Part shown: in pieces, positions 52,801-64,000 of the stretch
How the letters are laid out: each line of letters starts with the position of its first letter
How positions within the stretch are numbered: position 1 is the stretch's first letter
Source: Littorina saxatilis
Taxonomy: Eukaryota > Mollusca > Gastropoda > Littorinimorpha > Littorinidae
NCBI RefSeq assembly: GCF_037325665.1
Contig: NC_090245.1
Coordinates: 102,622,554 to 102,686,553 of the forward strand
DNA length: 64,000 nt
Reading direction: 5' to 3'
The notes under the pieces: generated by a model
Seen by the model: the letters and a program-made list of their open reading frames with translations, nothing else
Databases searched by the model: none
Told to the model about the DNA's origin: nothing
Position numbers and translations under genes: made by a program

Positions 52801-53587
52801 ACAAGTCGCGTAAGGCGAAATAACAACATTTAGTCAAGCTGTCGAACTCACAGAATGAAACTGAACGCACTGCTTTTTTCACCAAGACCACATACTCGTA
52901 GTTTCGTCAGTCCAGCGCTCGTGGCAAAGGCAGTGAAATTGACAAGAAGAGCGGGGTAGTAGTTGCGCTGAGAAGGATAGCACGCTTTTCTGTACCTCTC
53001 TTCGTTTTAACTTTCTGAGCTGGTTTTTAATCCAAACATATCATATCTATATGTTTTTAGAATCAGGATCCGACAAGGAATAAGATGAAAGTATTTTTAA
53101 ATTGATTTCGACATTTTAATTTTGATCATAATTTTTATATTTTTAATTTTCAGAGCTTGTTTTTAATCCAAATATAACATATTTATATGTTTTTGGAATC
53201 AGAAAATGATGAAGAATAAGATAAACGTACATTTGGATCGTTTTATAAAACAAATAATTTTTTTACAATTTTCAGATTTTTAATGACCAAAGTCATCAAT
53301 TAATTTTTCAACCACCAAGCTGAAATGCAATACCGAAGTCCGGCCTTTGTCGAAGATTGCTTGACCAAAATTTCAATCAATTTGATTGAACAATGAGGGT
53401 GTGACAGTGCCGCCTCAACTTTTACAAAAAAGCCGGATATGACGTCATCAAAGACATTTATCGAAAGAAACATCCGGGGATATCATACCCAGGAACTCTC
53501 ATGTAAAATTTCATAAAGATCGGTCCAGTAGTTTACTCTGAATCGCTCTACACACACTCACACTCACACACACACACACACACATAG
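52801..53587 (-). mobile_element. Helentron-like element, minus orientation
   Basis: It starts ACAAGTCGCGTAAGGCG (the inverted 3' end) and runs to the (CA)n core at 53552-53585; the 5' terminus is missing. TGACGTCA at 53440-53447. Inserted into the tail of the plus-strand copy. Confidence 0.8.
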
Positions 53588-53669
53588 GTGGTTTTACAGT
53601 CATTTGGGGTCGGCTGTGTATCAAAATGCCATCTTGCTCAAAACACAGGCATTTGGGGTCTCTTTTGTT

Positions 53670-54060
53670 TTAAGTGTTAGAAAGTTTCTTAAAACTTCAA
53701 TGAGCGTTAAATGCCATTTTAAAGTGTGAAAACTCATTTCAGGAGGTTATTACATAAAATGCAACCTCCAGCGTGATTTTTAGAAAAACAGACATTTGGG
53801 GACGATGTTTGCTGTACAGCAGTGAAATGGGGACGTATGTGTACACAAAGTGCAGAGCTAGAATTACGTTATCGGTGCTATGAATGTTTTAGGTGTTAGA
53901 AAGTTTGTTAAAACTTCAATGAGCGTTAAATGCCATTCTAAAGTGTCAAAACTCATTTCAGGAGGTTATTACATAAAATGCAACCTCCAGCGTGATTTTT
54001 GAGAAACAAACAGGTATTTGGGGACGATGTTTGCTGTACAGCAGTGAAATGGGGACGTCC
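53670..54060 (+). repeat. Tandem duplication, about 220-bp unit
   Basis: GTGTTAGAAAGTTTCTTAAA through GCAACCTCCAGCGTGATTTT, then ATTTGGGGACGATGTTTGC and GTACAGCAGTGAAATGGGG, twice. The last segment recurs at about 55978 and 56852. Confidence 0.92.
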
Positions 54061-54133
54061 AAAAGTGCAGAGCTCCCGCAGAGCTATATGAATGGTTTCA
54101 TCACATACATGGCGCTAGGCGACATATGTTGTG

Positions 54134-55258
54134 AAAAATTTTACAAATCACGTTTTTGCGCCCGATATTTTCTTGTCATCTCCAAAGTCAAGGGACAAAC
54201 ACGAAATTCCTTGACTTTTGGGGTAGCGCGACTCTGTTAATTTTAGGAATTAAAAAAAAAAAATTCATTACTAGGATGTCCCATCGTTGGGAAATTCCGG
54301 TCGCTTCCTCCGAGTGGAAAGCTAGCAGTGACAGAGTCGCACTACCCCAAGTCAAGGGATCTATTAGTCCTGTTTCGCCGTTATCCCAATTCGCCCCCAT
54401 CCCATTTTGGCGACATTTCTCAGGCCTAGTGTCATTTTACCACCATATCATTTACCAATAGCCCCACATCCCATTTTGGCGCAATCCCGTTTGGCCGTTA
54501 GCCCATTTCGCCCCCATCCCATTTTTGCGACATTTTACAGGCCAAGTGTCATTTTACCACCATGTCATGTACCATTAGCTCCACTTCCCATTTTGGCGCA
54601 ATCCCGTTTCGCCGTTATCCCATTTTGCCCCCATCCCATTTTTGCGACATTTCATAGGCCATGTGTCATTTTACCACCGTGTCAAACCACTAGCGCCACA
54701 TTCCATTTTGTCGCCATGCCGTTTTGCCGTCATCCCATTTTGCCGCCATCTCTATTTCGCGACATTTTGGATTGTGGCAAAAATGGAATTTGGCGTAAAC
54801 GGAATGTCTTCCTAGTTGAATAACGCAGTATAGTAGTATAGTGAGGCTTGGCAAGAAGAATAAATAAAAAATGTGATGGCGGCCAAATGGGATGGTGTCA
54901 AAATGGGATGACGTGCTATTTTTATGACACGGTAGTAAAATGACGCTTGGCTTGTGAAATGTCGCGACAATGGGATGGGGGATAAATGGAATACGGTGAA
55001 ACGGCATGGCGGCCAAATGGGATATGGTGTCAAAATGGGATGTCGCGCTATTGTTATGACATGTTAGTAAAATGCCCTGTCACGTAGTCTCAATCCAAAT
55101 TGGAAATCCATAGCATCATCATTATAATCATCCTCATCTCATTAATCATCCAAAATTATAAATTTTATAAAATGACGCTTGGCTTGTGAAATGTCGCGAA
55201 AATGGGATGGGGAAAAAATGGGACGGCGGCAAAATGGGATTGCACCAAAATGGGATGT
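54134..55258. mobile_element. piggyBac-like element, inverted partial copy of 33443-34675
   Basis: From ACAAATCACGTTTTTGCG through the CTTGACTTTTGGGG block and many CATCCCATTTTG modules in both orientations. The outer hairpin and TTAA on the left are lost. Confidence 0.8.
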
Positions 55259-55263
55259 GGATC

Positions 55264-55802
55264 AGCCACTAGATTTCCAATTTTAAAGTCTTAGGTATGA
55301 CCCGGTGTGGCGTTTTCATCTTTCGTCGTGTTGATATTTCGATTTTCGGCCTCGTTGATCTAGTATAAACTCTACACTGAACAAAAAAAACACCCTTCGA
55401 TAGTACTGATGAGCGACCTTGTGTACCTTACATTCATGGGGCCAAATTTGTCCAACCAATTATTTTATTTAACTTAGAAATTTGATTCATCCTAAAATGT
55501 TTCCCTTCTTACTCAAGGGACGTAACCACTCGGTACACGTTTTCGAAGAATTCGATTTTGGGAGTGAAATCTATTTAATTTCACAACCAATTTTTTTCAC
55601 ATGCAAGAAACTGACATGCTTTTCGTCCATAAATAATTTCTCTTCTTAATTTTACCAGGAAACAACATTTCGGTCTCGAGTAAATATCGAGGGGGAAATA
55701 TGTACACAGGCGAAAGATGAAATCGTGACACCGGCCGAGGTTCAAACCCACGACCTCCCGATCACGGGGCGGACGCCTTACCACTAAGCTAATCGTGCCG
55801 GT
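55264..55802 (-). mobile_element. SINE family V, split by a MITE
   Basis: Body piece 55264-55305 (CAGCCACTAGATTTCCAATT) and head piece 55731-55802 (CCACGACCTCCCGATCACGG). The tail is missing. Confidence 0.85.
55306..55730. mobile_element. 425-bp MITE inside a SINE
   Basis: Inverted ends TGTGGCGTTTTCATCTTTCG and CGAAAGATGAAATCGTGACA. CCGG occurs at 55302-55305 and 55731-55734, a possible 4-bp target duplication. The interior is non-coding. Confidence 0.85.
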
Positions 55803-56470
55803 TTACCCTTGAGTGACAGACGGACAGACAAAAGAATATACAGACAGACCGTAATTAACACAAACACACACACTCAGCAGAGCAAAGCGGTATAACACAC
55901 AAACTCAGCAGAGCAAGGCAGTATTACACACACAGACTCTGCAGAGCAACTAAGTCGGTGACACACAGACACAGTTATTTGGGGACGATGTTTGCTGTAC
56001 AGCAGTGAAATGGGGACGTCCAAAAACCGATAGCTCTGCGCTGTGCTATGAATGGTTTCATCAGTTACATATGGCGCTAGGCGACATAAGAGTATTTCCA
56101 ATCCAGTCAGTAGCTAGCATTCACGACCCTGACAACGGATGGTTTGAGTCTGATTTATGAGAATGAGAATGAGGGAGAGAGAGTTGTATTAAATTGAATT
56201 GAATTAAATTGAATTGAATTTATCTTTCTCTTAACACTGTAACAGAACAAGAAATGCTAAAATGGTTTTTTTTCATCCCGCCCTCGCCCATTGAGTTGAA
56301 ATAGAAGTTAACCACATTATGTTTGAAAATGTTCCAGTGCTTTATGTACAATAATGTTTCAATACAATCATAGTGTATTAACATTTTACCAGTATCAGCT
56401 GCAAAATAGAAGTAGTGCTTTACAAGTTTCGAAAGAGAAACAGCATGTAATGATACGTAAATGGTGTACA
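55803..56470 (+). repeat. Segmental duplication, copy 1
   Basis: Blocks CCTTGAGTGACAGAC, AGAATATACAGACAGAC, TCAGCAGAGCAAAG, GGACGATGTTTGCTGTACAG and the (AATTG)n-tailed block (56195-56460) recur in the same order at 56690-57545. Confidence 0.88.
56215..56470 (-). mobile_element. LINE 3' UTR-like block
   Basis: (TTCAA)n on the minus strand preceded by A/T-rich sequence with CATCCCGCCCTCGCCCATTG; similar to 57298-57545 and, more weakly, 58660-59060. Confidence 0.45.
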
Positions 56471-56689
56471 GCAGTGAATTGGGGACTGTTTCCCAAACAG
56501 CAGTCAGATGGGGTCTGGTTGTTGTACAGCAGTCATTTGGAGGCACAAGCTAAAACTGCTTCAGAGATGTGTGTTTTTCATTGGCTTTGATCTCCGCTGA
56601 GAGGGAGAGAGTCAGAAAGAGCGACATAGACAGATAGACAGAGACAGAGAGACAGACCGAGACAACAAAGGAGAGGTTTAGGACACCCC

Positions 56690-57545
56690 CTTACCCTTGA
56701 GTGACAGACAAAAGAATATACAGACAGACAGACCGTAATTAACACAAACACACTCAGCAGAGCAAAGCTGTATAACACAAACTCTGCAGCAAGGCAGTAT
56801 TACACACACACACTCTGCAGAGCAACTAAGTCGGTGACACACAGACACAGGTATTTGGGGACGATGTTTGCTGTACAGCAGTGAAATGGGGACGTCCAAA
56901 AACCGCATGTGCTTGTTTGTTTGTTTGTTTGCTTCACGCCCAGCCGACCACGAAGGGCCATATCAGGGCGGTGCTGCTTTGACATATAACGTGCGCCACA
57001 CACAAGACAGAAGTCGCAGCACAGGCTTCATGTCTTACCCAGTCACATTATTCTGACACCGGACCAACCAGTCCTAGCACTAACCCCATAATGCCAGACG
57101 CCAGGCGGAGCAGCCACTAGATTGCCAATTTTAAAGTCTTAGGTATGACCCGGCCGGGTTTCGAACCCACGACCTCCCGATCACGGGGCGGACGCCTTAC
57201 CACTAGGCCACCGTGCCGGTATGGTTTGAGTCCTATTTATGAGAACGAGAATGAGGGAGAGATGATTGTATTGAATTGAATTGAATTAAATTGAATTGAA
57301 TTGATCTTTATCTTAACACTGTAACAGAATAGGAAATGCTAAACTACTTTTTTTTTCATCCCGCCCTCGCTCATTGAGGTGAAATAGAAGTTAACCACAT
57401 TATGTTTGAAAATGTTTCCAGTGCATTATGTACAATAATGTTTTAATACAATCATAGAGTATTAACGTTTTACCAGTATCAGCTGCAAAATATAGTAGTA
57501 GTGCTTTACGAGTTTTGCAAGAGAAGCAGCATGTAATGATACGTA
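56690..57545 (+). repeat. Segmental duplication, copy 2, with SINE
   Basis: Second copy of 55803-56470. A family V SINE replaces about 120 bp of copy 1. Confidence 0.88.
56912..57219 (-). mobile_element. SINE, family V
   Basis: Full copy with (GTTT)n tail at the left and tRNA-like head at the right; very close to the copy at 16422-16729. No clear target duplication. Confidence 0.9.
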
Positions 57546-57570
57546 AATGTGATACAACAGCGATCAAAGT

Positions 57571-58321
57571 TCAAGTCTGAAGGTAGGCTCTGAGAAGTGT
57601 AACCAGTGCATGCAAATCCTTGGCGATATGATTTATCTCAATAAGGTACAGTGTTCGTCGCACATCCGCAGGCTCCTCAATAAATGCCAGTCGTTCTGAT
57701 TCATCATAACTCATGTCTGCTTTGTCCCTGAATAACGTCCAGTACAATGTTTCAGCTTTGGTACAATCGTAGGTGAACATGAAGTCATCTGATTTTGCAA
57801 GCAGCTGTTTGGATGAAGCATTGTACACCATTCTAATCACTTTCTTTCGTGTTCTGGGGTTCGTAGTAATTTCTAAAGCAAGTGCTTTTACTTCCCCTAG
57901 ACTGTACTCCCTTTCCAAAGCATCCTTTTCAGCTTTAGTCAACTGCTTTTCCACTGGTTCCTCTGTATCACTCTCTGACGTAAAATATCTGTCCTTGTCA
58001 CTGTCAGTGGCCACGCATGTGGAGTCAACGGATTGCTGCAAGGCAGGTTCCGTCAGCTTGGATGGAATGTGGCTCCGTGATTCACGTGCTTCAATGTTCA
58101 CAACACAGCTTGCCTCGCTGTCAATGCGTTCGCCGGCGTGTAGTCTCATTTTCTGTTTGTGCCTAACGTCGGGAACTTTGTCGTACGTGTTTGTGTGAAT
58201 TATGCCTGATGTTGTGCTGGTATGATTTCGCAGATGATCGATCAGCTGTATCAACAGAAGAAACGCATACCTCTTTGCTGTTAAATTGTTGGGATCATTG
58301 TCTGTCACGTCTGAGCTGCGA
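57571..58321 (-). CDS. Long exon of an unknown host protein
   Basis: On the minus strand the frame is open from acceptor CCCCTTCGCAG (58321) to a stop at 57571, about 250 codons. Features: LTAKRYAFLLLIQLIDHLR helix near the start, a Ser/Thr/Asp-rich middle (TDSDKDRYFTSESDTEEP), then a compact charged region (LTKAEKDALEREYSLGEV, IRMVYNASSKQLLAK, FMFTYDCTKAETLYW, ADVRRTLYLIEINHIAKDL). No in-frame ATG near the left end, so this is an internal or terminal exon with the start upstream. I recognise no family. It could be a host gene or a domesticated transposon protein. The codon mix looks like coding sequence, not repeat. Confidence 0.5.
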
Positions 58322-58414
58322 AGGGGTTTTGTTTACGTTGCGTTGACTAGCTCGGCAAATGGCGGCCTGTTGGTTCTCTGTGCTGAGCAGTTGAAGTGTG
58401 ACTGTGGCTCCTTC

Positions 58415-58536
58415 TCATTCTCCGGTGACTTTCCAGTACTTGACATAGTGGTCAGCTGGCAGGCCTGTCAAGGTAGCTTCCACAGCAGTTGGTAGTCCAA
58501 CGACAGGCATTTTCTTCACTTGTTCAAGTAAATTGC
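58415..58536 (-). CDS. Possible short exon, unknown
   Basis: Acceptor TTTTTCGCTCCAG, then NLLEQVKKMPVVGLPTAVE, then ATLTGLPADHYVKYWKVTGE and a stop at 58415. Protein-like, but no partner exon is evident. Confidence 0.25.
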
Positions 58537-58565
58537 TGGAGCGAAAAATGTGTGCTACCGGAGGG

Positions 58566-58570
<5 letters not shown>

Positions 58571-58627
<57 letters not shown>

Positions 58628-58643
58628 AGAGAGAGAGAGAGAC
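58571..58643. repeat. (AG)n microsatellite
   Basis: AG with AAAG variants. Confidence 0.97.
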
Positions 58644-58646
58644 AAT

Positions 58647-59060
58647 GACAATGACAATTCTTTATTTAACGAGGGTAGTAGATTAAGCAGTGGTCTGCTT
58701 TTTTACATCCAGCCCTCGCCCTAAAGAGGGACTAACTAAAAAAATGAAATAAAAAATACAAGATAAAAATTAGAAAATAGATAACTAAAATTCTACATTT
58801 TAACAGATAACTAAAGTGAAAACACATTATACATATGTACACAAAATGCATTACATTGAGGTAAATTGCGAGTTGATTGATGTGAATTAAGTGGTATAGT
58901 GCAGCTTGCACTTTCTCAACATCATGCTCTAATCCATACATTACATTTTAAAGAAAATCAATCAAACAAGCAAGACATTGCTAAGATCATCACACATCTA
59001 AATACATGTAGTGGTTGGTTTGTAAGTCCCTTCATTCGAAAAGGGTTTGTGTACATTATA
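58647..59060 (-). mobile_element. LINE 3' UTR-like block with (ATTGTC)n tail
   Basis: On the minus strand it ends CTCGTTAAATAAAGAATTGTC then (ATTGTC)n; GGGCGAGGGCTGGATG resembles the block at 56215-56470. No coding part. Confidence 0.5.
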
Positions 59061-59109
59061 CCAATAAAGAGGAGAGGGGCATGTTTAATACAAAAATTGT
59101 ATTTGTAAT

Positions 59110-59411
59110 TGTAGAGAGAGAGAGAGAGAGTGAGAGTTGGGGTAATTAAATAAGAGAGAAAGACAGAGACAGAGTGAGAGAGACGGACAAACAGACGGAC
59201 AGACATACGGACAGACAGTAACCTGCGAGAGAGAGGAAGACAGACAGATAGGCACACAGTCAAAAACCGGAAGAAAAAAAATCATAGAAAGAGATAGAGA
59301 TAAAAGACACAATTGCAACAGCTCTGCAGATTTCTTTCCTACGTGTTTGTTTAAAACAAATCTGACAGAGAAAGGAGAACAAAACAGAGAGAGAGTAGGA
59401 AAGAGAAAGTG

Positions 59412-59501
<90 letters not shown>

Positions 59502-59643
59502 CGAGAGAGAGAACGGGAGAGAGAGATGACGATGATGATTTAACGTTGTTATACAATGAATAGGGTTAGAGGCTATCACGCAGCAAACTCTCCAAGAGAG
59601 GGAAATAAAGAGATATATCATCATCATCATCATCATGATCATG

Positions 59644-59703
<60 letters not shown>

Positions 59704-59817
59704 GACATCGGCATCGGCATCGGTATTGGGATCAGCATCGTCACCTACATGTGTCTTTTCATGTTGTTTTTTTGTTTGTCGGCTTGTCTAGTCTGTCTGT
59801 CTCTGTCTCAGTCTCTG

Positions 59818-59885
<68 letters not shown>

Positions 59886-60015
59886 ACGGGCTTGGGGTCT
59901 CTGTTTAATTTCGTCTGTTTTCCGTTGTTGCATCTTATTTGCATAACCATCTTCGATAATCATTTGGTCGAAATTTGCCAGGAATAAACCATCATTTGTA
60001 ATACATTATGCTGAC

Positions 60016-60114
<99 letters not shown>

Positions 60115-60172
60115 TGAAGAGAGCGAAAAAGAGAGAGAGATGGCGAGAGAGAGATGGGGAGAGAGAGAAGGG

Positions 60173-60203
<31 letters not shown>

Positions 60204-60260
60204 AGAGAGCGAAAAAGAGAGACAGATGGCGAGAGAGAGATGGGGAGAGAGAGAAGGGGG

Positions 60261-60292
<32 letters not shown>

Positions 60293-60500
60293 AACAAACA
60301 AACAGACAGACAGACACACAGACACGCAGACAGACACCAAAGGTTGAGAATAGAGAGAAAACAAGAAAAGTGTGAAGCAGCCGTGCATATTTCTTTTTTG
60401 CATAATCCGTGAAAGTAACCTAAGAGAGAGAGAAGAACAGGCAGACAGGCAGGGATGTGTGTGTGTGTGTGTGTGTGTCTGTCTGTGTGTGTGTGTGTGT
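59110..60500. repeat. Microsatellite cluster
   Basis: (AG)n at 59113-59130 and 59416-59495, (ATC)n at 59617-59703, (TCTG)n at 59795-59884, (AG)n with GATGAAGAGAGCG higher-order duplication at 60020-60285, (GACA)n to 60330, (GT)n at 60455-60500. Long serine-leucine or Arg-Glu frames here are artefacts. Confidence 0.95.
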
Positions 60501-61266
60501 AGAGTGATTCAGACTAAACTACTGTACCGATCTTTGTGAAATTTGACAGGAGAGTTCCTGGGTATGATATCCCCGAACGTTTTTTTCATTTTTTTGATAA
60601 ATGTCTTTGATGACGTCATATCCGGTTTTTCGTGAAAGTTGAGGCGGCACTGTCACGCCCTCATTTTTCAACCAAATTGGTTGAAATTTTGGTCAAGTAA
60701 TGTTCGACAAAGCCCGGACTTCGGTATTACATTTCAGCTTGGTGGCTTAATTAAATTAAAAATTAATTAATGACTTTGGTCATTAAAAATCAGAAAAATG
60801 TAAAAAAAACAAAAACAAATTATAAAACGATCCACATTTACGTTCATCTTATTCTCCATTATTTGCTGATTCCAAAAACATATCAATATGTTATATTTGG
60901 ATTAAAAACAAGCTCTGAAAATTAAAAATATAAAAATTAGTATCAAAATTAAATTGTCCAAATCAATTTAAAAACACTTTCATCTTATTCCTTATCGGTT
61001 CTTGATTCCAAAAACGTATAGATATGATATGTTTGGATTAAAAACACGCTCACAAAGTTAAAACGAATAGAGGTACAGAAAAGCGTGCTATCCTTCTCAG
61101 CGCAACTACTACCCCGCTCTTCTTGTCAATTTCACTGCCTTTGCCGTGAGCGGTGGCTGGCGATGCTACGAGTATACGGTCTTGCTGCGTTGCATTGCGT
61201 TCAGTTTCATTCTGTGAGTTCGACAGCTACTTGACTAAATGTTGTATTTTCGCCTTACGCGACTTG
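60446..61266 (+). mobile_element. Helentron-like element, nearly complete
   Basis: Begins in the (GT)n core, then GAGTGATTCAGACTAAAC, TGACGTCA at 60611-60618, and ends CGCCTTACGCGACTTG. It contains CCCGCTCTTCTTGTCAATTT, which serves as the empty site for the LINE at 37457-40530. Confidence 0.82.
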
Positions 61267-62924
61267 TTTTTGTTTTGTTTTAATAAACTGAGAGAGTAAG
61301 AAAAAGACAAAAAGAGAGACAGAGCTAGAAATACAGAGAGACAGACAGAGAGACGGACCGACCGACAGAATTAGTGCGAGATAGAGATAGAGAGACACAC
61401 AAACAGGGACAGACAGACAGAGACCGACATTTTGAGAAGAATGAAGAGAAAACCAGCAGTATTATATGCATAGTCTTAAGCTGTGTTTCCATATCGCGAC
61501 GCGATGGCAGCACGATAGTTGCGGCGAGGTGGCGGCAGCGTCAAAACCGATCGCAACAGTAATATCAAAGAACGCATGTTTCCATATGTGCGACGCGACG
61601 GATGCTTCATCTGGGGATTTAATCAAGTTTGAGTGAATCTTTCTTGAAGGTTTTTCTTTGTATTCATAAATTATGAGTAATCTAAGCTTAATTAGTTTGG
61701 ACAACATTTTGGATGAAATTATTGCTGCTGCAGGAACATTGAATTGGCAAGTCTGTAACAGTAATCGTCTCTCTGACCCCCCCCCCCCCCCCCTTGCTTG
61801 CTGAAAAATAAAATTAACTCTCTTCCCGTCCTCTGTCACATCCTCTGATTCTTTTGCTGTATCTTTTCCTCTTTTTTTGGTAAAAATTGTATCTTGTCTG
61901 TCTTACATTTATAACAAGGGGATAAGCGATTCTCTGACCTTGACATATGCATAACGTGAAATAATAATTCCTATCTAGATGTACATATTTATAACCACAT
62001 TTAATATAAGCTTAGCTTATTGTGTGGTTACAAATGTTTATATCGCATATATATGTAAGTTATCCAAAGAATGAAATTGTTTTGAGACCTATAGCACCGT
62101 TAGTTTGTCAGAACAGGAGGTGGTCCATATCAGGCAGTTGTCCATGTTAGGCTATTTTCCCTTACGACCAGGGTGTGCTTATTGCGTGTCTTATGAGAAA
62201 CAGACCGCGTGCAGAAACACACACACAACACTATGATGTGTTGTCGTATTAGTTTTGCTTTGGTCAATCGTAGGACCCTATTCTGAGGTCTCAATATTTT
62301 CCCACGGTCTTCCCAACGCATGCGATGTCACTTTCCATTGAGCGTTTTTGCCACCATTTGGCAAGGAGTTATCAGCTGAGATAAAACGACTGTAAGTAGA
62401 ACGCGAAAATCACACCTGGACTCGATCCGACCGACTGGTTCTTGTATACGCAAGAGCACTTGATAGTCTCTGCCGCGGATCATAAAATCGTATAATCTGC
62501 TGATTTTCGCATCCCGAATCTACTCAGCTTCGTCCCAATAGGCCCACTTAAAACATCACACGCGGAATTTAAATTAGCTAAGAGGGACAACTGGACACCA
62601 CATGTGAGAACCACACGCACCAAGACATTGTCAGCATTGAGAGAATGTTTCACGGAATTGTTTCACGATTCTGTGACACTGTTATATTGCGGGTTATGAT
62701 ATTTTCTTCGTTTCTGATTTGAATTCATGTAAATGAAATCAAGTTAAAATTAAACACTATTGTTTTTTTAGAAAACCAATGCGGACCCTGAAAGAAATAA
62801 CGTTTCACTCAGATAAATTTTATCCAGCCTGTCACGTTTTTTTCATTATACATTTGACAGAAAAAAGAAAAAATAACAAAAGAAAAAATTAACCCATCTG
62901 TGTGGGATTAAAATCAAACGTCGA
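61267..62924. other. Unassigned, with small repeats
   Basis: (GACA)n at 61330-61420. GTGTTTCCATATCGCGACGC (61483) and TGTTTCCATATGTGCGACGC (61580) form a short direct repeat, and a C run lies at 61779-61793. ACGCGAAAATCA and TGATTTTCGC (62401 and 62500) are an inverted pair around a GGATCGAGTCC box-B-like site. No gene found. Confidence 0.45.
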
Positions 62925-63124
62925 NNNNNNNNNNNNNNNNNNNNNNNNNNNNNNNNNNNNNNNNNNNNNNNNNNNNNNNNNNNNNNNNNNNNNNNNNNNN
63001 NNNNNNNNNNNNNNNNNNNNNNNNNNNNNNNNNNNNNNNNNNNNNNNNNNNNNNNNNNNNNNNNNNNNNNNNNNNNNNNNNNNNNNNNNNNNNNNNNNNN
63101 NNNNNNNNNNNNNNNNNNNNNNNN
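62925..63124. other. Assembly gap (200 N)
   Basis: Exactly 200 Ns. Confidence 0.99.
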
Positions 63125-63180
63125 TCAAAAGGGGTATTGTGCAAGTTGGCTATTAAACCATTGTAATTCGGAAAATGTCT

Positions 63181-64000
63181 TTAACCTTCGCCGGCACTCG
63201 TGGGTCCGTGCGGACCCAGAAGGGTGTTTGATTGCAAATATCTTTTAAACGAGTTGGAATTTTTTAATGAGCTTTTAGAAATGCCTCAGACACCTAACAA
63301 GCTATCATCTCCTAAAAGCTCATTAAATTTCAGTGATAATTAATTAATTAATTAATGGTCAAATTTAGACTACACACGGAAGCATTTGTGGGGACGTGCG
63401 GACCCATACTTCTCAAAGAAGGAAAAGCGTGTATACCCTTCCGAGGCACTCGTGGGTCCGTGCGGACCCATAAGGGTGTTTGATTGCAAATGAGACAGTG
63501 ACAAAAGGTCAGGTGTCATGTCTACTGTCCCGAATGACACACGATTGCTGACATTTCACCATTGCCAAAAGAATAAACAAATAAGAAATAGGTAGAAAAT
63601 GAATGTGAAAACTGACTTTGATTGTTGATCAGTATTTTCTATACCACTAACAAATAATCTACTTACACATAGCTGTTTGGCAAATGTATGTTGCATGGGA
63701 CACACTGACATGAAAGTGGAAGATGTTTTTCCCTCTAGAGAAACTACATATCAAGTTACACTTTTTGTGCTCTTCCATTCCAGTTGGCAATCAATTGTTA
63801 ACGCATGTTATTAGAAAAAATAGAACGAAAACAGATTAGATAGAATGAAAAATGTACTGGTGATGTCATTTGGGACATACTGACATGAAAACGTCACCTT
63901 TTGTCATTGTCTCAAATATCTCTTAAACGAGTTGGAATTTTTTAATGAGCTTTTAGAAATGCCTCAGACACCTACAAAGCTTTCATCTCCTAAAAGCTCA
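63181..64000 (+). mobile_element. piggyBac-type end with repeated modules, runs off the window
   Basis: TTAACCTTCGCCGGCACTCG at 63181, then GGGTCCGTGCGGACCC and AAGGGTGTTTGATTGCAAAT; the last two recur at 63451-63491. A second module (TTTAAACGAGTTGGAATTTT, with GAGCTTTTAGAAATG and the inverted CTCCTAAAAGCTC) occurs at 63241-63330 and again at 63908-64000. No transposase is visible before the window ends. Confidence 0.65.

Noticed and set aside
58490-60410. Long Arg-Glu, Ser-Leu, His and Met/Ile frames
   Set aside because: They come from (AG)n, (ATC)n and (TCTG)n microsatellites.
62400-62510. tRNA or SINE head around GGATCGAGTCC
   Set aside because: Only a box-B-like motif and a short inverted pair are visible; there is no box A at the right distance and no second copy in the window.

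Overview
The window reads as a piece of a large, repeat-rich animal genome, most likely a marine gastropod. Host genes are cut into short exons with GT-AG introns. Long (CA)n, (AG)n and other microsatellites are everywhere, and there are many tRNA-derived SINEs, MITEs, piggyBac-type elements and L2/I/L1-like LINE remnants. Two runs of 200 Ns (32817-33016, 62925-63124) are assembly gaps. The periwinkle-like (Littorinidae) flavour of the repeats is an impression from memory and was not verified.

Host genes. (1) Minus strand, 2587-6420: a three-exon gene whose phases fit exactly (337 codons plus stop); its family is not recognised. (2) Plus strand, 13305-19321: a KCTD7/KCTD14-like BTB/POZ protein, probably three coding exons, with a SINE inserted exactly on a splice donor. 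(3) Minus strand, 26018-31958: the C-terminal two thirds of HAUS1, an augmin subunit, in seven short exons; the N-terminus is not seen. (4) Minus strand, 57571-58321: one long exon of unknown function. Weaker exon candidates lie at 536-646 and 9816-10043, both on the minus strand.

Mobile DNA by region. 0-10 kb: a pogo-like helix-turn-helix fragment, foldback MITEs, a SINE, a Helentron-like element, and a 2.24-kb element with 67-bp inverted ends carrying a 9 x 23-bp array. 10-25 kb: L1/Tx1-like LINE tail, several SINE families, a MITE family with CAGTGGAAC-type ends nested with SINEs, and a 0.9-kb 14-bp minisatellite. 25-35 kb: piggyBac-like non-autonomous elements, including one bounded by TTAA (33443-34675). 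35-41 kb: Helentron-like elements with (GT)n cores, one split by a 3-kb L2-type LINE. 42-46 kb: a piggyBac transposon whose transposase is interrupted only by a SINE. 46.5-51 kb: a LINE-type ORF1 with three zinc knuckles and no ORF2 after it. 52-64 kb: more Helentron-like and piggyBac-like copies, a local segmental duplication, a microsatellite cluster, and tandem and inverted modules at the right edge.

The host genes do not form an operon or pathway. The common theme is nested insertion: SINEs in exon borders, MITEs and transposons; MITEs in SINEs; LINEs in MITEs. The order of many events can be read from target-site duplications. No tRNA gene, rRNA gene, CRISPR array or recognisable virus-derived element was found.
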